Assembly: GCF_000770585.1 (NCBI RefSeq)
Contig: NZ_JNCF01000018.1
Location: 1-53,645, forward strand
Direction of reading: 5' to 3'
Origin: Legionella norrlandica
Lineage (GTDB): Bacteria > Pseudomonadota > Gammaproteobacteria > Legionellales > Legionellaceae
DNA length: 53,645 bases
The notes beneath the pieces were generated by a model, which saw only the letters and a program-made list of their open reading frames with translations, did no database searches and was not told where the DNA came from. Shown piece after piece: positions 49,933 through 53,645 of the stretch. The translations under genes and the position numbers were made by a program. Each line of letters starts with the position of its first letter. The first letter of the stretch is position 1.

Positions 49933-50670
49933 CTATAACTTACTAAAATATTCAGTGATTAATGGGTTTTTATTTTTCATTAATTCTTTAATTGGCTCAA
50001 CACTAAGAATTCTTCCATCCCCAATAAAGGCAACGCGATCAGTTGTTTTTTTCAAAGATTCTAAATCGTGACTAACCATGACTATGGTCAAATTTAACGC
50101 ATCTCTTAAAAAAACAACCAATTCATCAAAAAGTCTGGCCCCTCGAGGATCTAATCCTGTTGTTGGTTCATCAAGAAACAACAATTCAGGGTCCATAGCA
50201 ATAGCCCTTGCTGCTGCGGCTCTTCTTTGCATCCCCCCACTGAGTTCAGAAGGAAACTTCACAGCAGCTTCATTGGGTAATCCAACCAAAGCTATTTTTA
50301 GAAGAGCGAGCTCTTGCATAAACTCTGGCTCCAAATCGGTGAACTCCTTCATTGGAAACATTATATTTTCCAAAACATTCATAGCAGAAAACAAGGCACT
50401 GTGCTGAAACAACATACCCCATCGACGCCTAAGTCTCAATGCTTGTTCTGGATCAAGTTTATAAATCTCTTCTCCAAATACTTTAATACTACCTTCCGTC
50501 GGTTTCAATAACATCAATAAACTACGCAATATAGTAGTTTTACCGCTTCCAGAACCGCCAATAATAGCCAGTATTTCTCCTTTCTCTACAGTAAGATTAA
50601 TATCCCTATGCACCCATTGATCACCAAGAAAATTCTTCATGCCCTTTATTTCAATGATTGGTGTGCTCAT
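49933..50670 (-). CDS. mlaF: Lipid-transport ABC ATPase MlaF
   Basis: The ATPase powers the MCE transporter. The 245-residue product has Walker A GGSGSGKTT (38-46), signature LSGGMQRRAAAARAIAMD near 146-163, Walker B ELLFLDEPTTGLDPRG near 166-181, and the H-loop VMVSHDLESLKKT. Architecture and length match MlaF/Ttg2A. It begins directly after the mlaE stop on the same strand. Confidence 0.94.
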   Translation of the reverse strand: MSTPIIEIKGMKNFLGDQWVHRDINLTVEKGEILAIIGGSGSGKTTILRSLLMLLKPTEGSIKVFGEEIYKLDPEQALRLRRRWGMLFQHSALFSAMNVLENIMFPMKEFTDLEPEFMQELALLKIALVGLPNEAAVKFPSELSGGMQRRAAAARAIAMDPELLFLDEPTTGLDPRGARLFDELVVFLRDALNLTIVMVSHDLESLKKTTDRVAFIGDGRILSVEPIKELMKNKNPLITEYFSKL

Positions 50671-51801
50671 TTATAAATTCATCCAACTATAGGCAACTGA
50701 GAATGCTGCATCAGCGATTATTATTAAAAATAAAGCCTGTACCACACTTTTGGTAGTTTGACTACCTATACTATCGGCATTAGCTTCTACACTAAATCCC
50801 TGGAAACATCCTACCAAAGCAATCAATATGGAAAATGCAGGAGCCTTATATAAACCTAACATCATTTGGGTAAGCCCCACAGAGTCTCTTAAGCGGGTTA
50901 GAAAATCTTCAAAACCAATGTTTAACATATTTTTGGACATCATCATCGCACCCAAAATACTAAAAATATCGGACCAAAAAATTAATAGAGGAAATACTAT
51001 TGATAGGCCTATTACCTTGGGGAGAACCAATAATTCAGTAGGGGAAAGTCCCATAGTTAGTATGGCGTCAATCTCTTCGTTAATTTTCATACTACCAATT
51101 TGTGCAGTAAAGGATGAGCTGGTGCGCCCGGCCACAATAATGGCTGTAATTAATGGGCCAAACTCCCGAAATATCGCCATACCAGATAAATAGGAAATAA
51201 AAGAATTGGCACCATAAGTCTCTAATTGCAACCCCATTTGATAAGCCAAAACAACTCCTATCAAAAAAGAAAGTAGAGCTAATATTGGTAAGGCTTTTAA
51301 ACCCGCAGAATTAATAATAGAGATAATACTTGGTAAATGAAATCGTCGCCAATAACCAAAGGCCTCAAACAATTTAGTACTCAAATCACCTATCAGAATA
51401 ATTAGCCCATCAATTTGAACTAATTTATTTTCTGACTCTTTACCGACTTGATATAAAACGCCTTCTTTCGGGACAACAGGCAATTGATACGATAAGGCAT
51501 CCTGTTTTGATTCGATTAGTTCCAGCATTCGCTGATGACTGTCTAAAAAGTTAGTCAATTCAACCTGATTTTTTCTTTTTTTCAGCTCATCAATACATTT
51601 CTTTAATGCTAAGGCGCCGGCACTATCAAATGCGCCAATTTTTTCCCCATCAATGGTTATTTGCTGAGAATCCGGTAAGTCTCTGGTACTAAATTTTTTA
51701 GGCAATCCACCAAGAAATAAAACAGACCAGGAGCCAGAACACTGGAATGTGGCATTTTTTTCATCAAAAATAATTTGAGCGCTGGTTTGTTCCATAGTCA
51801 T
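50671..51801 (-). CDS. mlaE: Lipid-transport ABC permease MlaE with N-terminal STAS-like domain
   Basis: MlaE is the inner-membrane permease that moves phospholipids between the ABC site and the MCE ring. The 376-residue product has an N-terminal STAS-like domain (about 1-110; [19 protein letters not shown]) followed by the MlaE permease (about 135-376) with helices and the motifs [40 protein letters not shown]-type near 208-250. STAS fusion is common in proteobacterial MlaE homologues, where MlaB is otherwise a separate STAS protein. It is the first gene of its operon and there is a 309-base non-coding gap upstream. Confidence 0.9.
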   Translation of the reverse strand: [376 protein letters not shown]

Positions 51802-51830
51802 TTATTCTTAATTGAGTTTTCTTTAGAAGA

Positions 51831-51986
51831 ATTCTGAATAAGAATCCTTTAAAATTTTCAATAAATCAACGATTACTTCATAAATACAAATAAAAATACT
51901 GATGTTAAAGTTACTAGTCCTGCGCTTTTATTCGCTTTGCCCTGTATCCATTTAAAAAATTCTTATTCAAACTATTTATTCAGAAT
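51831..51986. repeat. Imperfect inverted repeat upstream of mlaE
   Basis: ATTCTGAATAAGAAT (51831-51845) is reverse-complemented by ATTCTTATTC (51959-51968) plus ATTCAGAAT (51978-51986), which are split by a 9-base insertion with a duplicated ATTC. The repeat lies in the 309-base gap (51802-52110) between the divergent mlaE and coiled-coil genes. It might be an operator or a degraded element. No other gene is supported there. Confidence 0.4.
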
Positions 51987-52110
51987 AATACAAAATACAT
52001 CCTTAGTCATCGTATCATCAAGAACATAAATACCATAAAATCCACAAACCACCATGATTCGTGATATCATAATAATATGAGTACTGCTCTTTTGAGGCTA
52101 GATTACCCTT

Positions 52111-52935
52111 ATGAATGAAAAGTTAATTAAATCTCAATCCATGCTCATCAAACAAGCAGAAGAAGAGTTAAATCAATCCAACCAGCTTTTAGGCTCTCTA
52201 AAACAAGAGGCAGAGCTGTCAGAAGAATTTCCAGTGGATGAACTAGACTCGCTTAAGTCCCTGACTCTGTTGTTGCAGTATAGATTAGATACACAAAATG
52301 CACTAAATCAATTAAGTCAGCTACAACAATATCTGCTTCAATTATTAGGTATTGAAGCGAAGCATTCTCTAGAATTTAATATAGAGCGATTGGCTTTTGC
52401 TTTAGGAACAGATGAATTAAAACAAATTTTATCAATGCTCAATCATTTAGTGGACTCATTATTACGAATCCTGGCTCAAAAACAACTTAAAGACTCCCTG
52501 GATAAAAAGAAATCTCAGCAACAAAGGAAGCAATATAAACCACTGGATACCATGGTTAAGGTCATAGACAAACAAAAATCTTTTCTAGCGAAACTCAATG
52601 AATTAAAGTTAGTTCTTGAAAATATTGAAGGGGCACCACATCCAGGGATAGTTTATGATCATATTGCTGCATTACAAGGCCCCATCTCTCGTTTTCACCA
52701 AGCATTACAACATGGGTTAATATTAAGCAACGGCCTTTACCAGCAACTTGAGAAAAAAAGTCAATTCAATTATCAGTTGGCTGACACAGTGCTCAAACCC
52801 GAACATATTGCTCGCAATATGCATTATCCCCCAGAGTTACAACGATTATTTAAACCGTCAATAGCACACAACAAAATAGAAAATCTTGAAGAACGTGCAG
52901 CAGCCAAACGATTAGGGCATTTTTTTCATCGTTAA
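52111..52935 (+). CDS. Coiled-coil hypothetical protein
   Basis: I do not recognise this 274-residue protein. It has no signal peptide or membrane segment and is almost entirely helical, rich in Leu and Gln, with heptad-like stretches (LIKQAEEELNQSNQLLGSL near 12-30; LQYRLDTQNALNQLSQLQQYL near 55-75; LVDSLLRILAQKQLKDSLDKK near 109-130; RFHQALQHGLILSNGLYQQLEKK near 194-216). The C-terminal tail is basic (AAAKRLGHFFHR). It stands alone on the + strand after a divergent gap from mlaE. A host-directed role is possible in Legionella but nothing here shows it. Confidence 0.65.
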   Translation: MNEKLIKSQSMLIKQAEEELNQSNQLLGSLKQEAELSEEFPVDELDSLKSLTLLLQYRLDTQNALNQLSQLQQYLLQLLGIEAKHSLEFNIERLAFALGTDELKQILSMLNHLVDSLLRILAQKQLKDSLDKKKSQQQRKQYKPLDTMVKVIDKQKSFLAKLNELKLVLENIEGAPHPGIVYDHIAALQGPISRFHQALQHGLILSNGLYQQLEKKSQFNYQLADTVLKPEHIARNMHYPPELQRLFKPSIAHNKIENLEERAAAKRLGHFFHR

Positions 52936-52979
52936 GCTCAATACTCAAGCCCCCAAGCTAGAAGCACGTATCTATTAGA

Positions 52980-53111
52980 GCTCTTGTGTAACCTGCATCT
53001 TTTGCATTATTGTTATTGCTGCGTTGCAAGCATTTCCCCTATGCTCATTTACTTCATATAAATTCTCGAAACTTTGCGAACGAATTCAAAATCTACAGGT
53101 TATGTAAGAGC
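52980..53111. repeat. Inverted-repeat element (MITE-like) before the Tyr-rich gene
   Basis: Arms GCTCTTGTGTAACCTG (52980-52995) and CAGGTTATGTAAGAGC (53096-53111) match at 13 of 16 positions as reverse complements. The 100-base core has no gene. Its 132-base size is close to that of the element at 11092-11225, but arms and core differ, so it is a separate family. Confidence 0.5.
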
Positions 53112-53164
53112 CCTATTGTCTCAACGAACCATTTTCTCGTTAATTACGATAAAATGATTAAAAA

Positions 53165-53194
53165 TTGAACATATTGATTTCCATAGTCTATACT
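53165..53194 (+). promoter_or_regulatory. Sigma70-type promoter of the Tyr-rich gene
   Basis: TTGAAC (53165-53170) and TATACT (53189-53194) are separated by 18 bases, close to the sigma70 consensus. The start codon follows 30 bases later after the ribosome site AAGGAG (53212-53217). The match supports real expression of this short gene. Confidence 0.6.
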
Positions 53195-53223
53195 TAAATA
53201 ACCGATGCTTTAAGGAGTAAAAA

Positions 53224-53514
53224 ATGGAAAGTTTTATCTTTAAAGAGGCTTCTTTACTAAAACTGATAATTGCCTTTACACTTCTGATCGGAGCATTAAT
53301 TTTGGTCACTCCTGTAAATGCTAAAGCAGTTAACCGAGATATCAATCCAATAATTAATAAGGCTACTCCAGCCCAAGTAGCCTATTGGGTACGTTATCGT
53401 TATTGGGGACCTTACCCTCGTTATTATAGATACTGGGGACCTTATTATCGATATCCCTATTATTACAGACCTTATTACAGATATTACTATAGACCTTATT
53501 ATTATCGCTGGTAG
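53224..53514 (+). CDS. Small secreted Tyr/Arg/Trp-rich protein
   Basis: This 96-residue protein is not a family I can name. It has a Sec signal peptide (about 1-35, helix about 13-30, with VNAKA as a probable cleavage site) and a short linker with NKATPAQVAYW. The C-terminal 44 residues hold 21 Tyr, 9 Arg and 4 Trp, built from repeats such as RYWGPY (twice) and PYYRYYYRPYYYR. The promoter and strong ribosome site support it as a gene. Such a tail might crosslink, bind anionic wall or lipid, or bind nucleic acid; none is shown. Confidence 0.75.
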   Translation: MESFIFKEASLLKLIIAFTLLIGALILVTPVNAKAVNRDINPIINKATPAQVAYWVRYRYWGPYPRYYRYWGPYYRYPYYYRPYYRYYYRPYYYRW

Positions 53515-53531
53515 TATTAATACACTGATGA

Positions 53532-53606
53532 TGTCATTGCGAAGGAAGCGAAACGATACATATTTTATATAAAAATATGTTCTGGATCACTTCGCTCGCA
53601 ATGACA
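53532..53606. repeat. Palindromic repeat with TGTCATTGCG ends
   Basis: TGTCATTGCG (53532-53541) and CGCAATGACA (53597-53606) are exact reverse complements and enclose a perfect AT palindrome of 23 bases (53558-53580; ACATATTTT/AAAATATGT). The consensus CATTGCGAGGAAGCGAA is a known type of dispersed intergenic repeat in Legionella and other bacteria. It follows the Tyr-rich gene by 17 bases and could form its transcript end. Confidence 0.7.
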
Positions 53607-53645
53607 GAAAGTTTTGCCTTATATCAGGTAACGTCCCTGAAGTTT

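Overview
The window looks like a chromosomal core segment of a Legionella species or close relative (Legionellales, Gammaproteobacteria). The DNA is AT-rich. Gene blocks match gammaproteobacterial order: secF-secD-yajC beside queA, rpoZ-gmk-yicC, pilT facing yggS-proC-yggT, grpE-dnaK-dnaJ, argS with an FtsN-like SPOR protein, and pal-cpoB-queE. Mevalonate-pathway genes and a class II DAHP synthase in such a genome point to Legionella. The species call is inference. No prophage, CRISPR array, tRNA or rRNA was seen.

Layout: 0.2-5.5 kb holds protein export (secF, secD, yajC) and queuosine genes (a shortened TGT-like protein and queA). 5.5-11.0 kb holds a small membrane protein, the ABC-F ATPase uup, a retropepsin-like protease, ridA and spoT. 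11.0-18.7 kb holds rpoZ, gmk, yicC, rph, pilT, yggS, proC, yggT and two small conserved unknowns. 18.8-21.6 kb holds a secreted subtilisin-like protease and an AraC-type regulator. 21.8-30.1 kb holds the methyl cycle (ahcY, metK), carA and the DnaK chaperone team, with sigma32-type promoters before grpE and dnaK. 30.4-39.2 kb holds class II DAHP synthase, hemE, folB, an FtsN-like protein, argS, an AI-2E-type permease and recG. 39.2-39.7 kb is a non-coding stretch with a DnaA-box cluster. 39.7-44.1 kb holds two metal transporters, maf, eno and ftsB. 44.1-51.8 kb is a leftward run: mevalonate kinase, diphosphomevalonate decarboxylase, queE, cpoB, pal and a four-gene Mla/MCE lipid-transport operon. 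The end holds a coiled-coil orphan, a secreted Tyr/Arg-rich mini-protein and inverted-repeat elements.

Two things stand out. First, the position usually held by tgt is occupied by a 276-residue TGT relative that keeps the zinc site but has lost the catalytic aspartates and a substrate-binding loop, like a bacterial counterpart of the inactive eukaryotic subunit QTRT2. Second, five conserved housekeeping genes (secF, uup, dnaJ, DAHP synthase twice, recG) are each broken by loss of one base, explained in every case by one missing G or C, mostly in a short G/C run. This pattern suggests consensus error rather than gene decay. Also notable: ahcY appears to start at ATT, and recG is followed by a perfect DnaA-box inverted repeat.
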